From the NCBI GenBank assembly GCA_002877875.1, contig PNIE01000094.1:1-18082 (forward strand): 18,082 nt of DNA. Direction: 5' to 3'. Each line of letters begins with the position of its first letter. Positions within the stretch are counted from its first letter, which is position 1. Below, one piece after another: positions 7,113-14,240 of this stretch. The notes beneath the pieces were generated by a model. That model searched no databases. It was not told the DNA's origin and saw only the letters and a program-made list of their open reading frames with translations. Both the position numbers and the translations under genes were made by a program. The DNA comes from Caldimicrobium thiodismutans. GTDB lineage: Bacteria; Desulfobacterota; Thermodesulfobacteria; Thermodesulfobacteriales; Thermodesulfobacteriaceae.

Positions 7113-8387
7113 ATGAGGATTCTTTTGAAAAAAGGCCGACTTCTTGACCCAACTCTTGGCCTTGATTTGGTGGGAGATCTTCTTATTGAAGATGGAAAAA
7201 TCAAAGGTTTTGGAAGAGAAATCATAGTCTCTGGAGAGGATATAGAGGTTATTGATTGTCACGGGAAGTTAGTTTTCCCAGGGGTTGTTGACATTCATGT
7301 TCATCTTAGAGAACCAGGAGAAGAATGGAAAGAAGACATTGAAAGTGGAACAAGAGCTGCCCTTTATGGAGGAGTTCTAAGAGTTGCCTGTATGCCAAAT
7401 ACAAAGCCTGTCAATGATTCCCCCGAGGTTACTGCCTATATTTTAAAAAGAGCAAGAGAGAGGGCATGGGTAACGGTGTATCCTATAGCCTGTATCACTA
7501 AAGGGCAAGAAGGAAAGGAACTTACTGAATTTGGAAGATTAAAAAAGGCTGGAGTAGTTGCCCTCTCAGATGACGGAAAATGGGTGGCTAACTCTGCTCT
7601 TATGAAAAGGGCTATGCTCTATGCTAAAAACTTTGATTTACCTATAATCTCTCACTGCGAAGATCCCACTTTAAGTTATAAAGGTCAAATCAATGAAGGA
7701 ATAATTTCTGCTAAACTCGGGCTGAAAGGAATCCCTCCCTCAGCAGAAACTATTGCTGTTCTAAGAGATCTAGTTCTTGCTAAAGAAACGGGAACTTCGG
7801 TGCATCTTGCTCACCTCTCTGTAAAAGAAAACCTTCCTTTTCTTAGATGGGCCAAAGAGGAGGGAATCCCTTTTACCGCTGAGACCTGTCCTCATTACTT
7901 CACTTTTACTGAAAAGGAAGTGGAAGGATATAATACGCTGGCTAAGGTAAATCCACCTTTGAGAATGGAAGAAGATCTTGAGGCTATTAAATTGGCTCTA
8001 AAGGAGGGGCTCATTGAGGTTATTGCCAGTGATCATGCCCCTCATAGCCCTTTAGAAAAAGAGGTGGAGTTTGAGCTTGCAAGCTTTGGAATGATTGGGG
8101 TGCAGTTTTTGCTTCCCTTAAGTTTTAATCTTGTGCGAGAGGGCTTGCTTTCAGAATTAAAACTCCTTGAGTATTTAATTAATAATCCAGCCAAGGTCTT
8201 AAAAATAGAGCCTCCAAGTTTTAAAGAAGGGGTTAAAGCTGAAGTTTGTGTTTTTGACCCCGAAGAGCGTTATACCGTAACTGAAGACCTTATTCAATCC
8301 AAAAGTAAGAATACTCCGCTTCTTGGAAGGGAAATACAAGGAAAAATAAAAACAGTTATTGTTGGGGAAAAAAGGTTTGATTTTTAG
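7113..8387 (+). CDS. pyrC: Dihydroorotase, class I
   Basis: Cyclises carbamoyl aspartate to dihydroorotate, the step after PyrB. The 424-aa length fits class I (long) bacterial dihydroorotases of the Aquifex/Bacillus type. Metal ligands are all visible: HVH at 62-64, D153 in LSDDG, H181 in SHCED, H234 in HLAHLS and D307 in SDHAPH. The substrate-binding MPNTKP motif is at 94-99. The ATG is 3 bp after the pyrB stop, with AAAGG just upstream. It is the last gene of the operon; a hairpin with a T-run follows. Class I enzymes from Aquifex are reported to need PyrB for full activity, so the tight pairing fits a complex here (inference). Confidence 0.95.
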   Translation: MRILLKKGRLLDPTLGLDLVGDLLIEDGKIKGFGREIIVSGEDIEVIDCHGKLVFPGVVDIHVHLREPGEEWKEDIESGTRAALYGGVLRVACMPNTKPVNDSPEVTAYILKRARERAWVTVYPIACITKGQEGKELTEFGRLKKAGVVALSDDGKWVANSALMKRAMLYAKNFDLPIISHCEDPTLSYKGQINEGIISAKLGLKGIPPSAETIAVLRDLVLAKETGTSVHLAHLSVKENLPFLRWAKEEGIPFTAETCPHYFTFTEKEVEGYNTLAKVNPPLRMEEDLEAIKLALKEGLIEVIASDHAPHSPLEKEVEFELASFGMIGVQFLLPLSFNLVREGLLSELKLLEYLINNPAKVLKIEPPSFKEGVKAEVCVFDPEERYTVTEDLIQSKSKNTPLLGREIQGKIKTVIVGEKRFDF

Positions 8388-8397
8388 CGAGCTGAGA

Positions 8398-8446
8398 GTG
8401 TGTAGTTTTTTACACAGGTGTGCAGAAAAAAACACACATCTTTTTT
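8398..8446 (+). terminator. Candidate intrinsic terminator after pyrC
   Basis: An imperfect hairpin pairs GTGTGT (8398-8403) with ACACAC (8432-8437). An inner arm pairs T8406-T8411 with an A-rich strand (8424-8429), broken by a small internal loop. It is followed by ATCTTTTTT to 8446. Two smaller alternative hairpins use the same bases (TGTGTA/TACACA at 8399-8416 and GTGTG/CACAC at 8418-8437). Stem GC content is low, so strength is uncertain. Confidence 0.5.
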
Positions 8447-8568
8447 AAGCTTTTTCAGGAAATTTCCTTAGGGTTCAAAATTTCAAGGCTTTTCTTAAAA
8501 ATACTTTTTTAGATCTTGGGCAAAAATTTTGCTAAACAAATAAAAATAAAAAATTGAAGGGAGATTCC
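8447..8568. promoter_or_regulatory. lpxC upstream region with two palindromes
   Basis: This AT-rich spacer holds a perfect 12-bp palindrome AGGAAATTTCCT (8457-8468) and a 13-bp inverted repeat GCAAAA-A-TTTTGC (8520-8532). Either could be an operator or be chance in AT-rich DNA. I see no convincing -35/-10 pair. The lpxC ribosome-binding site GAAGGGAG lies at 8556-8563. Confidence 0.35.
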
Positions 8569-9468
8569 GTGGAGTATCAGAGAACTATTGCTAAGCCAGT
8601 AAGCCTTGAAGGGAAGGGAGTTTTTACAAATAAAACTATAAAGATAGAGCTATATCCGCTATTTGAGAACGAGGGCATTATTTTTGAAAGGGCTGATCTT
8701 CCAGACACTCCTAGGATTCCTCTTCATATAGATTATGTAATTGGAGCAGAGGGGTCAACGGTTCTTTCGGATGGGAAGGTTTCTATTTATCTGATTGAGC
8801 ATCTTCTTTCGGCTCTTCACGGTCTGGGTATTGACAATCTTCTGATAAGAGTCTACGGGGAGGAGATTCCTCTATTTGACGGATCTGCTCTATATTTTGT
8901 CAGAAAAATAAGGGAGGCTGGTTTTAGAATTCTTCCTGCGCCGAGGAGAAAATATCGTCTTCTTAAGGCCTTCTCCATGGAAAATGGAAAAGGAAGAATC
9001 ACCTTTTTACCCTCAAGAGAACTCAGAATAAAGGCAAAGATAGAATTTTCTCACCCCTTGATTGGAACTCAAGAATGTATATACTCTCATAACCCCTTTC
9101 ATTATCTCCAGGAAATTTCCTTCGCTAGGACTTTTGGTTTCAAAGATCTTCTTGAGGAGAGAAAAAGAAAAGGTATCCTTAAAGGAGGAGATTTTTCCAA
9201 TGCCATTGTGCTTGATGAGGAGGGCATATTAAATCCTGAGGGCTTAAGATGTAAAGATGAATTTGTTAGGCACAAGGTACTTGATCTTATGGGGGATCTT
9301 TATGCCCTTGGTTTGCCTTTAGTAGCAGAGGTTCAGGCTGAATTCTCAGGGCACAGGCTTCATATAGAAGCTTTAAAATCTTTATATAAAGCTGGCCTCC
9401 TTGAGGAGTTTGAGGAAAGGGCCCTTACTTTTTTATGCATCCTTAACAAAAAAAGAGCTTTGTTTTAA
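8569..9468 (+). CDS. lpxC: UDP-3-O-acyl-N-acetylglucosamine deacetylase
   Basis: A zinc deacetylase, the first committed step of lipid A synthesis, acting in the cytoplasm. It has about 299 residues, the usual length. Both LpxC repeats are present. The EHLLSALHGLGIDN block carries zinc ligand H78, and the RHKVLDLMGDLYALG block carries H235 and D239. The SGHRLH segment supplies H262, and FARTFGF matches the substrate tunnel motif. GTG 8569 was chosen because GAAGGGAG sits five bases upstream and the protein then begins EYQRTIAKPVSLEGKG after the start, as in relatives. A TTG at 8554 in the same frame overlaps that ribosome-binding site. It stands alone between a terminator-like hairpin and a convergent gene. 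It shows that the cell makes lipid A. Confidence 0.95.
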   Translation: MEYQRTIAKPVSLEGKGVFTNKTIKIELYPLFENEGIIFERADLPDTPRIPLHIDYVIGAEGSTVLSDGKVSIYLIEHLLSALHGLGIDNLLIRVYGEEIPLFDGSALYFVRKIREAGFRILPAPRRKYRLLKAFSMENGKGRITFLPSRELRIKAKIEFSHPLIGTQECIYSHNPFHYLQEISFARTFGFKDLLEERKRKGILKGGDFSNAIVLDEEGILNPEGLRCKDEFVRHKVLDLMGDLYALGLPLVAEVQAEFSGHRLHIEALKSLYKAGLLEEFEERALTFLCILNKKRALF

Positions 9469-9474
9469 AAGATT

Positions 9475-10389
9475 TCATTCTAATTTTTTAAGAATCCCAA
9501 TTTTATGGACTAATCCATCGGGATTTTCTAAAATTTTGTCTACTGTTAAAAGATCGATTCTATAGGTAAAGCCTTCAGGTATTAATTTTTCAATCTTTTT
9601 GATAATATAAGGAAAAGGATTTTTAATACGCTTTTCTATATCTGGGAAGGCCTGAAGATAGAGAATATTTCCTTCAAGGGCAACTTTATAGGGTTCATAA
9701 ATCACATAAACTGGAGTTTTTAAGGAGACTTGATTGTATAAAAATTTAATGTCTTCAGGATATAGTCTGATGCATCCATGGGTAGTTCTTCTTCCAATGC
9801 TATAGGGCTTGTTTGTGCCGTGAAGAGCATATAATCCTCTATCAAGATAAAGGGCATACTCTCCCATGGGATTATCAGGACCAGGAGGGACTATCTCAGG
9901 AAGATCGGGATCTTCAGCTCGAATAGAGGGAGGAGGAAACCAGAAGGGTTTTTCTTTTTTTCTGGCAATGTAATAACCCCCTAAAGGGAGAAGCCTCCCT
10001 TCGTCACCAATTCCTATAGGAAAGGTCATGAAACTTTCCCTATCAAAAAAATAAAGCTTCATCTCAGGAAGATTAATAAGGATATAGGTTTTTTTGTTAA
10101 GGATAAAATCAGAGGGGATAAGGATTTTTTTGGGGATGATGATTTTTGTACCTGGAGTAGGTACCCAGGGATCAACCCCTGGATTAGCAAGTAATAGGGC
10201 CTCATAGCCAACTTTAAATTTTACAGCAAGATCCGTTAGAGTATCGTTATCTTTAATGGTATAAAATTCGTCTTGGAAATAAATGAATTTATCTTTTTTA
10301 AGGGGGGTAAAGGCTAAAGCTTGAGAGTAAAGTAAAATGATATAGAATAAAAAAATTCCTAAGTAGGAGGCTAATTTATGCGGTTTCAT
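9475..10389 (-). CDS. LysM-containing L,D-transpeptidase (YkuD domain)
   Basis: A periplasmic or cell-wall enzyme of about 304 aa of the ErfK/YbiS type. Such enzymes cross-link peptidoglycan by 3-3 bonds or anchor proteins to it. The signal peptide is at about 1-27 (ending ALAF), and one LysM domain at about 42-87 (YTIKDNDTL to KIIIPKK). The YkuD catalytic domain spans about 100-230, with HG at 190-191 and the active-site THGCIRL (H204, C206). A C-terminal extension of about 70 residues has no motif I recognise. ATG 10389 is favoured; TTG 10401 is in frame but adds residues before the signal peptide. Neither has a good ribosome-binding site. Its 5' end overlaps the divergent fusion gene by 12 bp, and its 3' end faces lpxC across 6 bp. 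Confidence 0.92.
   Translation of the reverse strand: MKPHKLASYLGIFLFYIILLYSQALAFTPLKKDKFIYFQDEFYTIKDNDTLTDLAVKFKVGYEALLLANPGVDPWVPTPGTKIIIPKKILIPSDFILNKKTYILINLPEMKLYFFDRESFMTFPIGIGDEGRLLPLGGYYIARKKEKPFWFPPPSIRAEDPDLPEIVPPGPDNPMGEYALYLDRGLYALHGTNKPYSIGRRTTHGCIRLYPEDIKFLYNQVSLKTPVYVIYEPYKVALEGNILYLQAFPDIEKRIKNPFPYIIKKIEKLIPEGFTYRIDLLTVDKILENPDGLVHKIGILKKLE
10321..10348 (+). promoter_or_regulatory. Candidate promoter of the cysteine synthase-CysRS fusion gene
   Basis: TTGAGA (10321-10326), a 16-bp spacer and TAGAAT (10343-10348), each five of six to the sigma-70 consensus. The start would fall near 10355, ahead of the ribosome-binding site at 10365 and the ATG at 10378. The element lies inside the signal-peptide codons of the divergent L,D-transpeptidase gene. 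Confidence 0.55.
10365..10370 (+). promoter_or_regulatory. Ribosome-binding site fixing the fusion-gene start
   Basis: AGGAGG sits seven bases before ATG 10378. With the CysM-like opening (NILQKIGNTPIVKLNKL after the first few residues), it fixes the start and so proves the overlap with the minus-strand gene. Confidence 0.8.
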
Positions 10390-12714
10390 AATATTCTGCA
10401 AAAGATTGGTAATACTCCAATAGTTAAACTAAATAAACTAAAAGTCAAGAGGAATATAGAAATTTGGGGGAAACTTGAGGGGCAAAATCCTGGTGGCTCT
10501 GTGAAAGATAGAATTGCCCTGGCTATGATTGAGGAGGCAGAAAGGCAAGGACTTTTAACTCCTGAAAAGATTGTAATTGAGGCCTCAAGTGGAAATACAG
10601 GGATTGGGCTCGCCATGGTGTGCGCAGCTAAGGGTTATCGTTGTGTGATTGCTATGCCAGAGTCTGCCTCTCTGGAGAGAAGGAAGGTTATGCAAGCCTT
10701 TGGCGCAGAAATTATCTTAACTCCTGCCTCCAAAGGAACAGATGGAGCTATTGAGTTTGTTTATGATTTAGTTCGGGCAGAACCGGAAAAATATTTTTGT
10801 CCCGATCAGTTTAATAATCCAGCCAATTGGCAGATGCATTATAGAACTACTGGGCCTGAGATTTGGGCTCAAACAGAGGGAAAGGTTACTTTCGTGGTGA
10901 GTGCCCTTGGAACCACAGGAACTGCTATGGGAATTGCACGCTATGCTTTAGATAATAAACTTCCCTTTAAGGTGGTAGGCGTCGAGCCCTATCCTGGTCA
11001 TAAAATTCAGGGCTTAAAAAATATGAAAGAATCCTTTCCACCGGGAATATTTGATAGAAAGATTTTGCACAAGGTTATTAATGTTCACGATGAAGAAGCC
11101 TACGAGATGGCAAGATGGCTTGCAAAAAATGAGGGTATTTTTGTAGGCATGAGTTCGGGGGCAGCTCTTTTTGGGGCTTTAAAACTTGCAGAAGAGATAG
11201 AGGAGGGAGTAATTGTAGTAATTTTCCCAGACCACGGAGAAAGATACCTTTCAACTCCCCTTTGGTCCTTTGAAGTAAAAGAAGAAGAAAGGGAGCTTTA
11301 TCTTTTTAATACCCTTACTCAGAAGAGAGAACCCTTTGTTCCTAAGGAGCCACCCCTTGTTAAAATTTATACCTGTGGGCCAACTCTTAATATAAGACCT
11401 CACCTTGGGCTCTACAGAAGACTCCTTACTGCAGACATTCTTAAGAGATACCTCAAGCTTTATGGATATAAACCCTTTCATGTGGTTAATCTTACTGATT
11501 TTGATGATAAAACCATTCAAAAAGCACTGAAAGAGGGAAGACCCCTTAGGGAATTAACTGAAGAGGTGGAAAAGGCCTTTTATGAAGACCTTGAATTTTT
11601 AAAAATTAAACGGGCTGATGCCTATCCTAAAGTAAGTGAGAATCTTGAGGAGATGAAAGAGCTTGCCTTTAAGCTTTATCAAAAGAACTTGGCCTATGAG
11701 AAATTTTCTGCCCTTTATTTTGATGTTTCCCGATTCTTTGATTATGGGAGGCTTGCTAAGGTAGACTTAAAACATTTAAAAGCTGAAATTACCGTGGATG
11801 AGGAGCACTATGAGAAGGAAGAACCTTATGATTTTGCCCTTTTAAAGAGGGTGCATATTCTTGAGATGAAAGCCGGCTATTTTTTGGAAACACCTATTGG
11901 GAGGGTTAGACCAACTTGGCACATTCATTGTGCTTGTATAGCTTTAAAATATCTTGGAGATAATTTTGATATTTATACCAGCGGAAGGGACCTAATCTTT
12001 CCCCATCATGAAAATACAAGGGCTGTGGCTAAGGCTCTTACTGGAAAAGAACTTGCCAATTACTGGGTTCATACAGAACTTGTTTATTATGAAGGAAAAA
12101 AGCTTTCCTCAGAGAATAGAATTACTATTCCAGATATTAAAGAAAGGGGCTTTGAGGGAAGAGTTTTAAGACTTTACCTGCTTCAAAGTCACTATAGCAG
12201 CCCCCTTAATTTTTCCTGGAAAGCCCTTGAGGATGCCAAAAGGCTCCTTGAAAAGCTGGAGACTTACCTGGCTTATATATCTTTTGCTCAAGAAAAGATC
12301 TTACCTGAGATGGAAAGAGAAGCCCTTTGGGAAAAGCTTGAGGCCTTTGAAAGGAGTTTTAAAGAGGCCTTAAAGGAAGATTTAAATACTCCTCGGGCTA
12401 TCTCAGAATTGACAAGTATTCTAAAGGATTTATATCGCCAAGCAGAAAAAGGTTTCCCTCCGGGATACAAAGAAAAACTCTTTGAAGTTTTGAAGAAATA
12501 CAATGAAGTTTTTGAATTTCTTCGTTTTCCCAAGGTTGTTAGAGAAAAGGAAATTCTTGAGCTGGCTGAAAAAAGAGATAGAGCACGAAAAGAAGGAAGA
12601 TATGAAGAGGCTGATGCTATTAGGGAAGAGCTACTGAGAGGAGGATTTTATGTCTTTGATACCCTTTATGGGACAAAAGTTGTCAGATTTGAAGAGGAAG
12701 AATATACTTCTTGA
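10378..12714 (+). CDS. Fused cysteine synthase (CysM-type) - cysteinyl-tRNA synthetase
   Basis: One unbroken 778-aa frame. Residues 1-298 are a full PLP-dependent cysteine synthase: K43 in GGSVKDR is the Schiff-base lysine, SSGNTG (70-75) binds the substrate, and GTTGT (178-182) is the PLP phosphate loop. DQFNNP and the TTGPEIW block resemble CysM rather than CysK. Residues 306-778 are a full-length CysRS: CGPT (333-336), HLGL in the HIGH position (342-345), TDFDDK, WHIHC (514-518), FPHHEN (541-546), KLSSE in the KMSKS position (575-579) and the C-terminal anticodon-binding end. The link is only about ten residues and no start codon lies near the junction, so the halves cannot be made separately. 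The protein could make cysteine and charge it to tRNA. The altered CysRS motifs leave aminoacylation uncertain. It overlaps the divergent transpeptidase gene upstream and the glycosylase gene downstream. Confidence 0.93.
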   Translation: MRFHNILQKIGNTPIVKLNKLKVKRNIEIWGKLEGQNPGGSVKDRIALAMIEEAERQGLLTPEKIVIEASSGNTGIGLAMVCAAKGYRCVIAMPESASLERRKVMQAFGAEIILTPASKGTDGAIEFVYDLVRAEPEKYFCPDQFNNPANWQMHYRTTGPEIWAQTEGKVTFVVSALGTTGTAMGIARYALDNKLPFKVVGVEPYPGHKIQGLKNMKESFPPGIFDRKILHKVINVHDEEAYEMARWLAKNEGIFVGMSSGAALFGALKLAEEIEEGVIVVIFPDHGERYLSTPLWSFEVKEEERELYLFNTLTQKREPFVPKEPPLVKIYTCGPTLNIRPHLGLYRRLLTADILKRYLKLYGYKPFHVVNLTDFDDKTIQKALKEGRPLRELTEEVEKAFYEDLEFLKIKRADAYPKVSENLEEMKELAFKLYQKNLAYEKFSALYFDVSRFFDYGRLAKVDLKHLKAEITVDEEHYEKEEPYDFALLKRVHILEMKAGYFLETPIGRVRPTWHIHCACIALKYLGDNFDIYTSGRDLIFPHHENTRAVAKALTGKELANYWVHTELVYYEGKKLSSENRITIPDIKERGFEGRVLRLYLLQSHYSSPLNFSWKALEDAKRLLEKLETYLAYISFAQEKILPEMEREALWEKLEAFERSFKEALKEDLNTPRAISELTSILKDLYRQAEKGFPPGYKEKLFEVLKKYNEVFEFLRFPKVVREKEILELAEKRDRARKEGRYEEADAIREELLRGGFYVFDTLYGTKVVRFEEEEYTS

Positions 12715-13336
12715 AATCTTTGAGAGGCTTTTTCAACATTTTGGTCCTCAGAAGTGGTGGCCTGCTGAGACCCCTTTTGAAGTTTGCGTAGGAGCGATTC
12801 TTACTCAAAATGCCAGCTGGAAAAATGTGGAAAGAGCCATTGCCAACTTAAAGGAACGAGGACTTCTTCATCCTTTGAAACTTTATCATCTTTCCTTAGA
12901 AGAACTTGCAAACTTAATAAAACCTTCTGGCTACTATAATATCAAAGCCAAAAGACTCAAGAATTTTGTTAAATTCTTAGTGGAAAATTATGAAGGTGAT
13001 CTTGAGAAAATGAAAGAGGAGGGGCTTGAGACTTTGCGAGAAAAACTTCTTCAAATCCGAGGGCTTGGGCCTGAAACAGTAGATTCTATCTTACTCTATG
13101 CCCTTGAAAAACCCGTATTTGTAGTAGATGCCTATACCTATAGAATACTTTCAAGACATAATCTCTGTCCTGAGGAGACAACCTATGAAGAATTACAAAG
13201 CTTTTTTTATGCTCATTTGGAAAGGGATATAGAGCTTTTTAAGGAATATCATGCCCTTTTAGTTGCCTGTGGAAAAACCTTTTGTAAGAAAAAGGAGCCT
13301 CTTTGTGAGGGCTGTCCTCTTTCAGATCTGAGATAG
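12650..13336 (+). CDS. HhH-GPD DNA glycosylase, EndoIII-related (COG2231/MagIII-like)
   Basis: A base-excision repair glycosylase of 228 aa. The TPFEVCVGAILTQNASWKNV block (41-60) and the helix-hairpin-helix LLQIRGLGPETVDS (133-146) are followed by VVDAYTYRI with catalytic D160. The lysine that gives EndoIII its lyase activity is E142 here, so a monofunctional glycosylase such as the 3-methyladenine enzyme MagIII is likely. Cysteines C212, C219 and C222 match three ligands of the iron-sulfur cluster (C-x6-C-x2-C), but the protein ends at R228, where the fourth should be. C207 might substitute. ATG 12650 follows AGAGGAGG (12638-12645 region) and overlaps the fusion gene by 65 bp; ATG 12668 is an alternative. 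Substrate inferred only from family. Confidence 0.85.
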   Translation: MSLIPFMGQKLSDLKRKNILLEIFERLFQHFGPQKWWPAETPFEVCVGAILTQNASWKNVERAIANLKERGLLHPLKLYHLSLEELANLIKPSGYYNIKAKRLKNFVKFLVENYEGDLEKMKEEGLETLREKLLQIRGLGPETVDSILLYALEKPVFVVDAYTYRILSRHNLCPEETTYEELQSFFYAHLERDIELFKEYHALLVACGKTFCKKKEPLCEGCPLSDLR

Positions 13337-13343
13337 CCTTTCT

Positions 13344-14228
13344 ATGCTCTGGATCCTTTACGCCATTCTCTCAGGCTTTTTCGTAGCTCTAAGTGATGCC
13401 CTAAGCAAGAAATATTTTGCCAAAGAAGGTTTTATTGAAATGACTGTGGCAAGAACTCTTGGTGCCTTTCCTTTTTTATTTCCCTTTTTTCTTTATTTTC
13501 TTATCAACAAAGGCGCTTATTTTTACTTTACACCCAACTTTATTTTCGTTACTCTAATCTTGCTTTTTCTTGAGATTATAGCCACCCTTTTTTACACCAA
13601 GGGAATTGAGATCTCGCCTCTTTCTGCTTCCCTACCCTTTTTATCTTTTACTCCGGTTTTTATCATCTTTACAGGGTTTTTTTTGCTTGGTGAGAGAGTA
13701 AGTGTAGCAGGAGCTATAGGAATTTTCCTTATTGTGGTAGGGGCCTATTTTATTCATCTTCCCAGAATCAGTAGGGGGTTTTTAGCTCCCTTCAAAGGAA
13801 TCTGGGAAGAAAAGGGAAGCCTCTATCTTCTCATTACTGCCTTAATCTACGGTATTACCAGTGTGCTGGGGAAAATGGGTCTTATTCTCTCAGATCCCCT
13901 TTTTTTTGCAGCCTTTTATTTTTCCCTCCTTTCTCTGGCAACTCCCTTAACATTGAAAATCTTTTATAGGGTTCAAGTGTTTTCTTTTTGTAGGAAAAGG
14001 TTAAAAGAGATATTTCTTGTAGGAGGCACTCAAGCTCTTATGTGCTTTTTTCACATGCTTGCCCTAAATCTTGTGGAGACAGCCTATATGATTGCCCTAA
14101 AGAGAACGAGTATCCTTTTTGCAGTAATCTTTGGCTGGTATTTTTTTCGAGAGAGACACATCGGGCTTCGTTTAGGGGCTGCCTTTTTAATGTTTTTAGG
14201 AATCTTGCTTATTGCCTTTTTTAGATAA
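13344..14228 (+). CDS. EamA/DMT-family transporter
   Basis: An inner-membrane protein of 294 aa with about ten hydrophobic helices arranged as two EamA repeats (roughly 1-140 and 150-294). The opening LYAILSGFFVALSDALSKKY and the LLGERVSVAGAIGIFLIVVGAY stretch (the latter repeated in altered form near the C-terminus as FFRERHIGLRLGAAFLMFLG) are typical. Family members export amino acids, nucleotides or other metabolites; the substrate cannot be predicted. It starts 7 bp after the glycosylase stop without a clear ribosome-binding site and is 12 bp from the MFS gene. It follows a cysteine-making fusion, and some family members export cysteine, but that link is only a guess from position. Confidence 0.85.
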   Translation: MLWILYAILSGFFVALSDALSKKYFAKEGFIEMTVARTLGAFPFLFPFFLYFLINKGAYFYFTPNFIFVTLILLFLEIIATLFYTKGIEISPLSASLPFLSFTPVFIIFTGFFLLGERVSVAGAIGIFLIVVGAYFIHLPRISRGFLAPFKGIWEEKGSLYLLITALIYGITSVLGKMGLILSDPLFFAAFYFSLLSLATPLTLKIFYRVQVFSFCRKRLKEIFLVGGTQALMCFFHMLALNLVETAYMIALKRTSILFAVIFGWYFFRERHIGLRLGAAFLMFLGILLIAFFR

Positions 14229-14240
14229 AGTTAAATAAAA

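Noticed and set aside
8554..8568. TTG start for lpxC at 8554
   Set aside because: It overlaps the ribosome-binding site that serves GTG 8569, and the shorter protein has the normal LpxC N-terminus.
9443..9490. Possible bidirectional terminator between lpxC and the L,D-transpeptidase gene
   Set aside because: AACAAA/TTTGTT can pair, but the stem is only six AT-rich pairs inside the lpxC end and no clear T-run follows in either direction.
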